A DNA stretch of 64,000 nucleotides from CAZKYX01 sp964557125 (GTDB taxonomy: Bacteria > Patescibacteriota > Microgenomatia > Levybacterales > GWA1-39-11): NCBI GenBank assembly GCA_964557125.1, contig CAZKYX010000002.1, positions 39,036 through 103,035 on the forward strand. The letters are read 5' to 3'. Positions 50,960 to 58,812 of this stretch are shown one piece after another. A program made the position numbers and the translations under genes. Position 1 is the first letter of the stretch. Each line of letters opens with the position of its first letter. A model generated the notes under the pieces. It had not been told where the DNA came from. It was given only the letters and a program-made list of their open reading frames with translations, and ran no database searches.

Positions 50960-51730
50960 TTATTTGATGAAAAGTAAAAAGTAGAGGATAGAAAGAATTA
51001 TTCGATAGATACCAAAAGGTATGAAGGTGTGTTTTTGTACGTATTTTAGAAGGAATTTAATAGCAAAAAGAGCTACAGCGCATGAGGCTGCAATTCCAAG
51101 TGCAAGTGAAAGATATTCGTTCTGAGTGAAAGATGCTGATGATTTGAGAAGGTCATATCCAGTGGCAGCCATCATGGTAGGGATGGCTAGAATAAAGGAG
51201 AATTCGACCGCTTTTTGCCTGTCTAGACCACACAATAGTCCTCCGCAAATAGATGCAGCGGATCGGGATACCCCAGGGATCATTGATATTGACTGGATGA
51301 GTCCAATCAGTGCAGCATTTTTATATGATAGATATCCTTTAGATATAGTTGTTTTTTTACGATAGTGAAAGTACAACTCCAGCAAAATCAGGGCAAGTCC
51401 ACCTAAGAAAAGGGCACTAAGTGTTACTAATGGCGCATCAAGCAGAGATTTTATCCTTGGATAAAGTAAAAACCCCAATATTCCGGTAGGTAAAAAGCCA
51501 ACTAAAGCTTTGTAGATAAGAGTTTTGTCCTCTAGAAGCTTTTTCCAATAGAAAAGGATTACGGCCATGATGGCCCCTAGCTGAATTGCGATTTCAAAGG
51601 TCTTAGTGAATTCTGAAGATGCAATTCCAAGGAGGTGGCTGGTAAGTATCAAATGACCAGTTGAGGATACCGGCAAAAATTCGGTAAGTCCTTCAACAAG
51701 GGACAATATCAATACATGAACAATCAACAT
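50960..51730 (-). CDS. uppP: undecaprenyl-diphosphatase UppP/BacA
   Basis: 256 residues, about eight membrane helices. The two family motifs are present: EGLTEFLPVSSTGHLILTSH (residues 14-33) and MIPGVSRSAASICGGLLCGL (about 150-170). It recycles the lipid carrier for wall synthesis and gives bacitracin tolerance. Envelope context with mreB and the WecG/TagA-type transferase nearby. Confidence 0.95.
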   Translation of the reverse strand: MLIVHVLILSLVEGLTEFLPVSSTGHLILTSHLLGIASSEFTKTFEIAIQLGAIMAVILFYWKKLLEDKTLIYKALVGFLPTGILGFLLYPRIKSLLDAPLVTLSALFLGGLALILLELYFHYRKKTTISKGYLSYKNAALIGLIQSISMIPGVSRSAASICGGLLCGLDRQKAVEFSFILAIPTMMAATGYDLLKSSASFTQNEYLSLALGIAASCAVALFAIKFLLKYVQKHTFIPFGIYRIILSILYFLLFIK

Positions 51731-52501
51731 GTATTTAGTAGTTTATCTCTTCTTGCTACAACCTACAACCCGCCGAGCAGAGCCCTCTGGGCGGCGCCTA
51801 AAACCTAATGCTGTTAGTTAGAGCACTCTTAATTATTACAAAGTATTCATTCTTACCAATAAATAGCACTAAATTCTGAGCAAAATAGAGCAGATTAATA
51901 TAGGTTATTGCTTTCCCTTCTCCTTTTACTATACTAATTAAGCTCTTAAGTGTTAGATGAAAATGGTACTGTTTTCCTCTACGCTTTTCGAAACGGAGGT
52001 AGTTAGATGGTTGCATCTGACAAGAAGACAAATTTCTAATACCCTTGGGTGTTAGATGCGTCTCCCTCATTTAAGTTTCGGGGAATCACCATTTTCAATT
52101 CACTTGAGAGCACCGTGCCCGCAATGCAGGTATCGCATTGCAGGCGGGGGATATTATTCAAATAGTATGTCAGGAGAGCTTCTCATTATCGTTAGTTTGT
52201 TTGTAATCTACTTTAAATTCGTCCGCTGAGCAATTCTTATACTCAATTTTCTGATATAGTCAGGTTGTTAAATGACCATGTTTGACCGTCAATGATAGGG
52301 TAATTTTGACGGTCCTCTGCAATTCCTTTTTTTTGATAGTTTTTGCTGGATTTTCTTGTGTTATCGTGAAAGATATGGTGTTTTGGGATGCATTCTTACC
52401 TCATGAAATATTGAAAAGGGGAAAGGAAGATTGGGAATAGTGAATTATGAGTTATGAATTAGGAGTTAAGTAGAGTAATTGGTTTTGGGTAAGAGATTTA
52501 C
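51731..52501. other. long region without a credible protein gene
   Basis: Contains inverted repeats GCAATGC / GCATTGC near 52115-52140 and GACCGTCAA / TTGACGGTC (52284-52292 / 52306-52314), the latter after a TATAGT box (about 52255) and before a CCTTTTTTTT run (about 52325-52335), which together could be a small RNA gene. A 90-codon minus-strand frame at 51798-52070 shows no coding character and is not called. Confidence 0.4.
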
Positions 52502-52525
52502 TATAATAGTTCAATCGCCGATGTT

Positions 52526-52597
52526 GCCTGAGTAACTCAGTGGTAGAGTAGCTCTTTCGTAAAGAGCAAGTCGTGGGTTCAAGTCCCACCTCAGGCT
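52526..52597 (+). tRNA. tRNA-Thr (CGT anticodon)
   Basis: Cloverleaf by eye: acceptor GCCTGAG / CTCAGGC, D arm ACTC...GAGT, anticodon arm GCTCT-TTCGTAA-AGAGC (anticodon CGT reads ACG, Thr), T arm GTGGG-TTCAAGT-CCCAC. CCA is not encoded. TATAAT at 52502-52507 is a likely promoter. Confidence 0.9.
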
Positions 52598-52701
52598 CAA
52601 AAAAGGGTCGAGTGTTCGACTTTCGTATCCGAAAGGAAGGTTCTGAGCAGAGCGAAGGTTCTTATTCTCCCCATCGGCTCAAACGATTCTAAGTAAAGTG
52701 C

Positions 52702-52753
52702 GCCGCCATGCAATGGCTAGTACCCTTGGGGTATTCAAGTCTCGGAGGCGGCT
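52702..52753 (+). pseudogene. tRNA-like remnant
   Basis: GCCGCC at 52702-52707 and GGCGGC at 52747-52752 could pair as an acceptor stem. Inside are CAATGGCTAGTACC (D-arm-like) and TTCAAGT-CTCGG (T loop and 3' T stem), but the anticodon arm and 5' T stem are missing. About 52 nt, so probably an internally deleted tRNA. Confidence 0.5.
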
Positions 52754-52762
52754 CAAGAAATA

Positions 52763-52804
52763 TAAAGAGCAAGTCGTGGGTTCAAGTCCCACCTCAGGCT
52801 CAAA
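52763..52804 (+). repeat. direct repeat of the 3' half of tRNA-Thr
   Basis: 42 identical bases to 52560-52601, from the third anticodon base through the discriminator. Such 3' tRNA copies are typical of attachment sites left by tyrosine-integrase elements, or the remnant of a tandem tRNA. About 160 bp separate the copies. Confidence 0.8.
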
Positions 52805-52895
52805 GATTCTTCGTTTCTCTCAGAATGACATTCTTTTCCTGACCTATCACTAATTCTTTTAGTCTTAATTCCTGTATAATCCAAGAAATTGAATC

Positions 52896-54332
52896 ATGTC
52901 ACAAGTTGAAAGAAGTTTTACGCCAGAACAACAACTGCCTCAAAGTCCACTCGCCGAGCTTGCCAAAATTGCTCAAAGAATTGATCTCAATTTAGAGAAT
53001 TTAGGTTCAAAAGCACACTTGAAAATATGGGGAGGGTTACATGCTGGAAAAATTGACGATAGCCTCAGGAAAGATATAGATGAGGCTGACATCATTACGC
53101 TTGAGTTGCCAGCTGTGGGCATACGACATACGAAAGAAACAAAAGGAAAAGCAGAAGAAAACCCGTTTTGGGAAGAAGTTATAGATTACGCGGAGGAAAA
53201 CGGCAAAAACGTGCACGGAGCCAACAATAACAGGGCTTCAGTCAATGGTATTCGTCTTTTAGGTGACAGGATACGAAAAGACCAACAGCCCTTCGAAAAT
53301 GGGCCTCATATGGTCATTAGCGGGCGATCAATTAAGGAGAATATTCCCGAGCTCTCTTTCGATTCTGAAAAGATGGAGCCTTCTCTTGTTGTTCTTAAAA
53401 ATACAGGAGATGGTAAGGGGATTATCGATGAGCTTGTAAAGGGTGCGAAGTTGTACGGTCAATATTCAGCTCGTAGTGACGAAAGTACGATATATTCGAC
53501 TATATTAAGGCCAATTGATGAAGCTTCCGAGCTTAAGGTGTTGGCGGTTGACGGTCAGTGGGCTAGTCCCATGGAATTCTGGATGGAATACATGAATATT
53601 ATAGGAAAGGGTGTTGAGGAAGAGTTTCCTGTCTCCTCAGATTTGGTTGAGGCTGGGATAATGCATCTGTTGAGAGCACGAGGGGACAAGGCACAATCAA
53701 AAACAATGTTAAAGCTTTTGGACAAAAAAGTAAAACAGATGGTAAGAGATGGAGATAGGCAAGAGCAGGTAAATCTGCTTCATATCGGAGGGGGAATTCA
53801 TAATCCCAATATTCTTCCAATACTCAACACTTCTATAGGTGAAAGTCAGCGTATTACAACTGAGGATAGACTAGACGCGCGTGCAATACCGGTTGCGCGC
53901 AGCTTGTTATCCTTCTTTTCAACTCGAATTGAGATTGAAAATGCCTTGAGTGCAACAGAAATCTTTGAGGATCAGGCTCTCATGAATATACCAAAGGCAC
54001 TCAGTGTTTTGACGGGAGCATTAACCAAGAGAAATGAAGTGAGACATGTTTGGCACGAAAACAATTTATTAAGGGAATATACCGACAAAGTAAAGGTGCG
54101 GGAGGATAGTGGACAATTTGATAGTTTTTATCTTGAGTACTTACTTTCCCTCGTGAGCAGTGAACACATAGAATCAGAAGTATTCCCTCGTGTAACAGAT
54201 ACATATATACAAGATATTGAGCGGTTTGTTAATACAAATTTGCCTCAATATAGAGGCGAATTGAGTAAAAACCACCTGTTGTTTGAGAAGAGAAAAGAAA
54301 ATTTTCCGCTTCTAACTGCCCCCCATCTATAA
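52896..54332 (+). CDS. hypothetical protein, faint TraB/EreA/ChaN-like resemblance
   Basis: 478 residues, soluble. LKIWGGLHAGKIDDSLRKDI then DEADIITLELPAVG resembles the GxxH...hhxhExp start of the TraB/ChaN/erythromycin-esterase-like superfamily, and LLHIGGGIHNPNILPIL could be its later His motif; this is weak. The C-terminal 150 residues are helical. TATAAT at 52875-52880 puts the transcript start about 9 nt before the ATG. Convergent with U9. Confidence 0.65.
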   Translation: MSQVERSFTPEQQLPQSPLAELAKIAQRIDLNLENLGSKAHLKIWGGLHAGKIDDSLRKDIDEADIITLELPAVGIRHTKETKGKAEENPFWEEVIDYAEENGKNVHGANNNRASVNGIRLLGDRIRKDQQPFENGPHMVISGRSIKENIPELSFDSEKMEPSLVVLKNTGDGKGIIDELVKGAKLYGQYSARSDESTIYSTILRPIDEASELKVLAVDGQWASPMEFWMEYMNIIGKGVEEEFPVSSDLVEAGIMHLLRARGDKAQSKTMLKLLDKKVKQMVRDGDRQEQVNLLHIGGGIHNPNILPILNTSIGESQRITTEDRLDARAIPVARSLLSFFSTRIEIENALSATEIFEDQALMNIPKALSVLTGALTKRNEVRHVWHENNLLREYTDKVKVREDSGQFDSFYLEYLLSLVSSEHIESEVFPRVTDTYIQDIERFVNTNLPQYRGELSKNHLLFEKRKENFPLLTAPHL

Positions 54333-54381
54333 GAGAGTACTTCAATTAGAGGTTTTTGTCTAACATTTTTCCAAAAAAAAT

Positions 54382-54425
54382 CCCCCACCCAGCTGAGCTG
54401 GGCAGGGGAAGGGCGAATTCAGCGC
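54382..54425 (-). terminator. U9 trailer and bidirectional hairpin
   Basis: AATTCAGCGC (54416-54425, plus strand), spanning the U9 stop, is the exact reverse complement of GCGCTGAATT in the U9 leader (55386-55395). The hairpin CCCACCCAGCT-G-AGCTGGGCAGGG (54384-54408) serves both convergent genes and is preceded on the minus-strand exit by A-rich/T-rich sequence. Confidence 0.7.
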
Positions 54426-55324
54426 GAAAGAGCAGCCTCACGCTGCTCAACTTGGCCTTCAGGTCCAAGCCTCAAGAGCTTATCCCGAGAAATGAACTTG
54501 CCATCGGTAAGGATGGACTCATCTTTGTAGATTCCAAAGTCACCGTTGGGAAAATTGCCGGATGGTTCGCTTCCTACAAACCTTTGAGGCAGGAATGCTC
54601 GAAGCTTGTCAGGAAGATAGTTGTACGCCATCTCAACACCGCCTTTCATCTCAGGCCATGAGGTGAAGAGGTGATGGTGCGTCCAGACAGGCTCACCAAG
54701 AATGGGAGCTTTTCCATTGTGAGCGTCAAGAGCGGGGAAGCGAATCCACTGTGCCTCGGATTTATCTGGATAGTACCAGAAGAACACGGGTTTGGCATCA
54801 AACTTTCTCAGCCTCCCACCCTCAAAGCAGAAGAGAATGACGTGCCATCCTGCATATTTTTCCTGCAGGAAGTCAATCATTGTCTGATTGAGTTCAGGTC
54901 GTCGTTCCTCGCGTACGTTCAATAGAGCGTCTGGGATGAGGTCAGGTGCGTTGGCCGTGACCACGGTATAGTCCTTTGTGTATTCAAAGGTTTCAACGTG
55001 TGGTCGTTGGGCGGATCCGATGAGCATGGTACGCCAATCAGTGTCCCTTGAGATATTCTTGGACAGTTTGGGCGGAAAGAACGTCTGTGACATCTGCTTG
55101 AGCACATCTGGGTGCTCGCTGAAGTCAATCATATTCTCTTTGCCCATCCACTCGGCGGATTTGACCACAAGCATCATGCAGTTGGGGCCAAGGATTTTGT
55201 TGGCAACCGAATTCTGGTAACCAATAACCGTGATACGGTCAAGGTCGGGGTGATTGATTTCCGCGGTCAGGATACGTGTCCTGATATCTTGCGGAACATC
55301 GGCGTTGTGCATAAAACAGCACAT
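54419..55324 (-). CDS. hypothetical protein, single gene of unit U9
   Basis: 301 residues, soluble, no signal peptide. Features: HPDLDRITVIGYQNSVANKI, GWHVILFCFEGGRLRKFDAK, WTHHHLFTSWPEMKGGVEMA (three consecutive His) and many aromatic residues. I do not recognise a family. GGAGG lies 12 nt before ATG 55324; a second ATG four codons on is an alternative. The largest protein of the U units. Confidence 0.7.
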   Translation of the reverse strand: MCCFMHNADVPQDIRTRILTAEINHPDLDRITVIGYQNSVANKILGPNCMMLVVKSAEWMGKENMIDFSEHPDVLKQMSQTFFPPKLSKNISRDTDWRTMLIGSAQRPHVETFEYTKDYTVVTANAPDLIPDALLNVREERRPELNQTMIDFLQEKYAGWHVILFCFEGGRLRKFDAKPVFFWYYPDKSEAQWIRFPALDAHNGKAPILGEPVWTHHHLFTSWPEMKGGVEMAYNYLPDKLRAFLPQRFVGSEPSGNFPNGDFGIYKDESILTDGKFISRDKLLRLGPEGQVEQREAALSR

Positions 55325-55523
55325 ATACGGCTTTATCCTCCATATATTTGGGTGTGCTTTCTTTCGGTTACGCTTTTCTTTTTTTGCGCTGAATTACCGA
55401 TTGAGAGCACTCCGACGACTGATATATCAGTAACAAGAGCGCTCCCAACCGAATAGTAATAGAACCTGCATTTGTTTTGTGCTTGTAAAACAGCAGGTAT
55501 TGTAAATGTACCTGAAGATTATA
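55325..55523 (-). promoter_or_regulatory. U9 promoter and structured leader
   Basis: Minus strand: TATAAT at 55518-55523. Just downstream, ACATTTACAA sits in the loop of a hairpin CAGGT / ACCTG, then a second hairpin ACCTGC / GCAGGT, and later the pairing segment AATTCAGCGC (55386-55395). Confidence 0.6.
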
Positions 55524-55601
55524 TCAAATCATATCTATCTAGTTTTTATTTCTATTTTTTCTAAGTGACCAATCACCAATAACTAATAACTAGCAAGACT
55601 T

Positions 55602-55720
55602 ATAGTTTTGATTCAAGCTTGAGAGTATGGTAATATACACCTATCTTTTAGGTTCAAGTAGGCAATTGCTGTCTACCAAAAGCCTTAGCACATTTACAAC
55701 TTGCGAAAGAGGAAAAGTAA
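55602..55720 (+). promoter_or_regulatory. U10 promoter and leader
   Basis: TTATAGTT, -35 TTGATT (55608-55613), 17-bp spacer, TAATAT (55631-55636). Hairpin GTAGGCAATTGCTGTCTAC, boxA-like GCACATTTACAA (55688-55699), pairing segment CTTGCGAA (55700-55707), AAGAGG and the ATG. The most compact and legible copy of the leader. Confidence 0.8.
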
Positions 55721-56308
55721 ATGATTTTACTGTACGATTTTCTGTTTGCGGTTTTTTTGATATTCTTCTCATCCTTAGCGTCACCAATGAAGGGAAGAGG
55801 GTGGATTGTAAGGGTAGCCAGTTTATTAATAATACTTATCTTTGTGTGGGACTCAATTCAATCCGGAAGTCTTTTACTGGGGAGTTTGGGCATACTAGTC
55901 TCACTCATGTTGTTGTCTTGGCTTCTTGCTACTCTTAACAGGTATGCGTACCAAAACTACGGTCCAATTTTAAGAGTGCTTCGCATTCATCATCCATGGT
56001 CTCTTACCGATGATGATCTCGTCAAAGAGATTGACGGGTACGTAATCCCTAACAACAAGGGGCTTTACGTTCAGAAGTTTCCGAGCGGAACAGTTATTGC
56101 AACCTATCACGAGGCATTTAGTAAAGAGTCAAGCATAAGTATCTTGTTTCCAGATGAGCGAATGAAGAACAAAAGAGTCTCAGTAGTTGTTACTGATATA
56201 CCAGAAAATCTTCATGTAGGCAAAATCCTTGTATTTATCGATAAGCCATTTACAATTCTGTATACCATATTCGAGTCCTCAAAAGTTCAATTTGTTATAC
56301 AGTCCTAA
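55721..56308 (+). CDS. membrane protein with soluble C-terminal domain, single gene of unit U10
   Basis: 195 residues; GAGG 8-9 nt before the ATG. Three hydrophobic helices at about 1-20, 28-46 and 52-70 (LYDFLFAVFLIFFSSLA; IVRVASLLIILIFVWDSI; LLGSLGILVSLMLLSWLLAT), then a beta-rich cytoplasmic domain (YVIPNNKGLYVQKFPSGTVI; KRVSVVVTDIPENLHVGKIL). Function unknown. Confidence 0.75.
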   Translation: MILLYDFLFAVFLIFFSSLASPMKGRGWIVRVASLLIILIFVWDSIQSGSLLLGSLGILVSLMLLSWLLATLNRYAYQNYGPILRVLRIHHPWSLTDDDLVKEIDGYVIPNNKGLYVQKFPSGTVIATYHEAFSKESSISILFPDERMKNKRVSVVVTDIPENLHVGKILVFIDKPFTILYTIFESSKVQFVIQS

Positions 56309-56312
56309 TCAA

Positions 56313-56366
56313 TTCGCAAGCAATATCTTAGCCCTCCTTAGCTATTAGCGACGGGGGGCTTTTTCA
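56313..56366 (+). terminator. U10 trailer and terminator
   Basis: TTCGCAAG (56313-56320) is the exact reverse complement of CTTGCGAA in the leader. The terminator AGCCCTCC / GGGGGGCT has a TTTTT run and the CATGGCAAAA tail shared with U11 and U12. Confidence 0.75.
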
Positions 56367-56469
56367 TGGCAAAATAATTGAGAGATTGTACCCTAAGGGT
56401 ACTAGCTATTTCATAGCGGCGCCTCACTTCGTACCCTCCAGAGGCGGGCGGGCGCAATGACGACATCTG

Positions 56470-56514
56470 CTAACTGTGCGCTGTACGCTTTCCTAACTGT
56501 ACCCTTATTTAAAC
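56470..56514 (+). repeat. upstream repeat block of U11
   Basis: CTGTGCGCTGTACGCTTTCC then TAACTGTACCC. Near copies stand before U12 (58436-58470) and U13 (60325-60360) and, reversed, before U1 and U2. Confidence 0.75.
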
Positions 56515-56781
56515 CCATAGTATTTGACATTGGGGTCTTTTTTTGGTAAAATAAGCACAATATTCTAGGTTCAAATGAGCATTCCGCCTCAAAACGGAAG
56601 CACGCTCAAAATGAGCCTAATAAGCACATTAACAATAACTTGCGAGAGATGTACCCAAAATGGTACGTCTCGAAGTCCCACCGAAGCTTATAGCGAAGGT
56701 GGACGAATACATTTAACGGGCCTCGTTCATGGGGCAGTGACTACTAGTAAGCGGAAGACGCCCACACGAGGTGAAGTACAG
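56515..56781 (+). promoter_or_regulatory. U11 promoter and structured leader
   Basis: CCATAGTA, -35 TTGACA (56524-56529), 17-bp spacer, TAAAAT (56547-56552). Hairpin GAGCATTCCGCCTCAAAACG then GAAGCACGCTC, boxA-like GCACATTAACAA (56624-56635), pairing segment TAACTTGCGA (56636-56645), hairpin CCACCGAAGCTTATAGCGAA then GGTGG (56680-56704). A longer frame opens inside this leader, but its codons are the conserved RNA motifs. Confidence 0.8.
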
Positions 56782-57195
56782 ATGTTTAAGCTGCAAGTCT
56801 GCAAGGTTGTCGGAGTGAAATATGTCGAGAGCGAAACGGTTTTGACTTTTGAGTTTGTAGACAGGAGGTTTCAGAGGGGAAGAATTGTTCTTACCACTCA
56901 CCAGCAGTTCGGATTTCCAGTAGATAGGGGAGGGGCGACCCTCTCACTGATACCGGTATACCAGCTGACAGAGGCAGAAGCCTCTGAGTTTAACACCTTT
57001 TATCGCCAAGTGAAGGTTGGTCAAACAATCTTCGCTCATGTAATTGAGGTCGAAAGAGATCTACTCATTTTCCGCTGGACACCAGACACGGTCTGGGCTC
57101 TGCGAAAGAAGGAGGTCCAAGATAAGAAAATCAAGGCTTCCTCCCAAAATCCGGTTATGGTCGGTAGACTTAAATCACAGCAGAAGGCAGGCTAA
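56782..57195 (+). CDS. small beta-rich protein, first gene of unit U11
   Basis: 137 residues from ATG 56782 (GAGGTG 8 nt upstream). Strand-rich (FKLQVCKVVGVKYVESETVL; FEFVDRRFQRGRIVLTTHQQ), then helix and KVGQTIFAHVIEVERDLLIF and a basic tail. Alternating short strands suggest an OB- or PilZ-like barrel; weak. Not recognised. Confidence 0.7.
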   Translation: MFKLQVCKVVGVKYVESETVLTFEFVDRRFQRGRIVLTTHQQFGFPVDRGGATLSLIPVYQLTEAEASEFNTFYRQVKVGQTIFAHVIEVERDLLIFRWTPDTVWALRKKEVQDKKIKASSQNPVMVGRLKSQQKAG

Positions 57196-57198
57196 TTT

Positions 57199-57351
57199 TT
57201 GTTCTGGAATGTCATTGGTATCATCCTTTGCATGGCCATCGCTGCAGTAGGCGTACGGCTTCAGATGAAGGGTGACAAAGTATTCGGCTACATCATGATT
57301 ATGGGAGCAGTGCTTGGCACTGTTTTCATCCTCACGGGTGGAGCAGGCTAG
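57199..57351 (+). CDS. 50-residue two-helix membrane protein, unit U11
   Basis: Starts with TTG 57199, with AAGGCAGG upstream and 3 nt after the previous stop. Reads FWNVIGIILCMAIAAVGVRL, then QMKGDKVFGYIMIMGAVLGT and VFILTGGAG. Two hydrophobic helices with a short basic loop, like the U1 and U7 proteins. An internal ATG 11 codons on is possible. Confidence 0.6.
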   Translation: MFWNVIGIILCMAIAAVGVRLQMKGDKVFGYIMIMGAVLGTVFILTGGAG

Positions 57352-57398
57352 CGTAAAGCTAGAGAAACACATTCAAAATTTATACACGGAGGTGTTAG

Positions 57399-57776
57399 AT
57401 GGATCCCAGCTATGAGATGCTCCAGCTTCACTGGAAGGCAGTAGGATGTTTCGTACTTCCGACATTCCGAAGTTTCCCTCATTCCAAGCAGGATACAGGA
57501 CAGAGGGTTTACTTTCTCGCCGATGGCGAAGACGGAGAGCCTGAGGAAATAGGTAATAACCCAGATTCCGCAAGCCTTCCCACCAGGCCGGGAGACTACG
57601 TTCTCATGGAGGAGCACCTTGCTTCCTTCATTGATGGCCTCATGACCGATGGTCCCGAGCACAAAACTGAGCTCTACGACCCGCGCCTTTCGTTGCTTCG
57701 TGAAATTCGCCGAGAACAACTCGGCAATCCACGCGGTACATTAGATTGGATTAGGGAAAACATGCTCAGCATGTAA
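57399..57776 (+). CDS. hypothetical protein, unit U11
   Basis: 125 residues; GGAGGTG 4-5 nt before the ATG. Alpha/beta, acidic; GQRVYFLADGEDGEPEEIGN and RPGDYVLMEEHLASFIDGLM. Not recognised. Confidence 0.75.
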   Translation: MDPSYEMLQLHWKAVGCFVLPTFRSFPHSKQDTGQRVYFLADGEDGEPEEIGNNPDSASLPTRPGDYVLMEEHLASFIDGLMTDGPEHKTELYDPRLSLLREIRREQLGNPRGTLDWIRENMLSM

Positions 57777-57818
57777 CCTTCGACTACTAACAACAGCCAA
57801 TTACAGTGGAGGTGGTCT

Positions 57819-57944
57819 ATGGTCTTCGTTTTGCTCACTATGTACGGTGTTCGGTCATGGCGGGAATCCCGCCAGAAGAAGCACGCCCAAAAGATGGCCG
57901 ATACACGGAAGCGGGTCGCTTTTCACAGGACCATGAGGTCCTAA
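57819..57944 (+). CDS. 41-residue basic protein, unit U11
   Basis: GGAGGTGGTCT then ATG. Reads VFVLLTMYGVRSWRESRQKK, then HAQKMADTRKRVAFHRTMRS. Short hydrophobic start, strongly basic remainder; probably membrane-edge or nucleic-acid binding. Small but well supported by the Shine-Dalgarno and by its place in the operon. Confidence 0.55.
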   Translation: MVFVLLTMYGVRSWRESRQKKHAQKMADTRKRVAFHRTMRS

Positions 57945-58016
57945 AGGAGAGCTGAAGTCCTACTAGGCGAAAGTTCTTACGTCCGAATTCAGCGGAAAAA
58001 TAAGGGGGACCGATAA

Positions 58017-58268
58017 ATGGACTGGTTGCTAATAGTTATCTTCAGCCTGTTGCTGCTCGAGGTGCCGATAGGGCTCCGAATTTTCTTCCTTCATAGGAAG
58101 ATTGCCCGTTTGACCCGTTTGGAGCGGCGGCTTTCTTTGCAAAGATCAACAGAAAGAAGGCAGTTTGCCTTCAAATCAACTTTCTACACATATGGTAGGC
58201 AGGAGATTAACAACAACCGCATCAACAAATTCGTCAATTTGATCGAAGTAAGAGGAAAATATCCTTAA
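58017..58268 (+). CDS. small single-helix membrane protein with basic tail, last gene of unit U11
   Basis: 83 residues; AGGGGG about 8 nt before the ATG. N-terminal helix (LLIVIFSLLLLEVPIGLRIF), then a basic cytoplasmic region (ARLTRLERRLSLQRSTERRQ). Function unknown. Confidence 0.7.
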   Translation: MDWLLIVIFSLLLLEVPIGLRIFFLHRKIARLTRLERRLSLQRSTERRQFAFKSTFYTYGRQEINNNRINKFVNLIEVRGKYP

Positions 58269-58341
58269 TCGCAAGTTAATTTGCTGCAACTTTTAACAAG
58301 AGAAGCAGTTCAAGCCCCGGCTTAACAAGTCGGGGCTTTTT
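58269..58341 (+). terminator. U11 trailer, 3' module and terminator
   Basis: TCGCAAGTTA (58269-58278), directly after the stop, is the exact reverse complement of TAACTTGCGA in the leader. The 49-nt stretch 58270-58318 matches 60081-60129 (U12) at 46 positions. The terminator stem AGCCCCG / CGGGGCT (58313-58337) is followed by TTTTTCGTGG. Confidence 0.8.
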
Positions 58342-58480
58342 CGTGGGAAAAACAATACTATTCTTCGAGTGAAGCTTCGCTGAGTCGAGAAGAGCTGTAG
58401 TTCTCGACTTCGCTCGAACGATATATCTTCTTACTTAACTGTACGCTGTACGCTTTCCCAACTGTACCCCTGTTTAGACT

Positions 58481-58812
58481 TATAGTATTTGACATGTGGC
58501 CTTATTTTTGATATAATTCACGAATGTTTTTGAGCCCATCTAGGCACAAGCTGTCTTGTTTTGACTCAATTTCTAATAGAGGCACATTAACCCTTCGACA
58601 GTGCTCAGGGTTGCGGTGCTTCGCACCTTAACAACTTGCGAGGGACGTACCAATAAGGTACATCCTGAAGTCCTCCATAGCCGTAAGGCGAAGGTGGACG
58701 AGAATTTTTTTTTGTTATTGCAGGTGGCTATCTAGATACTAGTAACTAGATTCTAGTTTCTAGTTCGCCATCTGCAAAGATGAGCTCGGTCTATAAGGCC
58801 ACGAGGTGAAAA
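58481..58812 (+). promoter_or_regulatory. U12 promoter and structured leader
   Basis: TTATAGTA, -35 TTGACA (58489-58494), 17-bp spacer, TATAAT (58512-58517). GGCACAAGCTGTCTTG, a dispersed repeat CCCTTCGACAGTGCTCAGGG that looks inserted into the motif, boxA-like GCACCTTAACAA (58623-58634), pairing segment AACTTGCGAG (58633-58642), hairpin GCC-GTAA-GGC inside CCTCC / GGTGG (58671-58701). Confidence 0.8.

Noticed and set aside
51798..52070. 90-codon minus-strand frame
   Set aside because: AT-rich, no Shine-Dalgarno or close -10 box, no recognisable protein character; start lies in repeat-like sequence.
56575..56781. N-terminal extension of the first U11 gene
   Set aside because: The codons are the conserved leader motifs (boxA-like, pairing arm, hairpin); the GAGGTG-supported ATG at 56782 is a better start.
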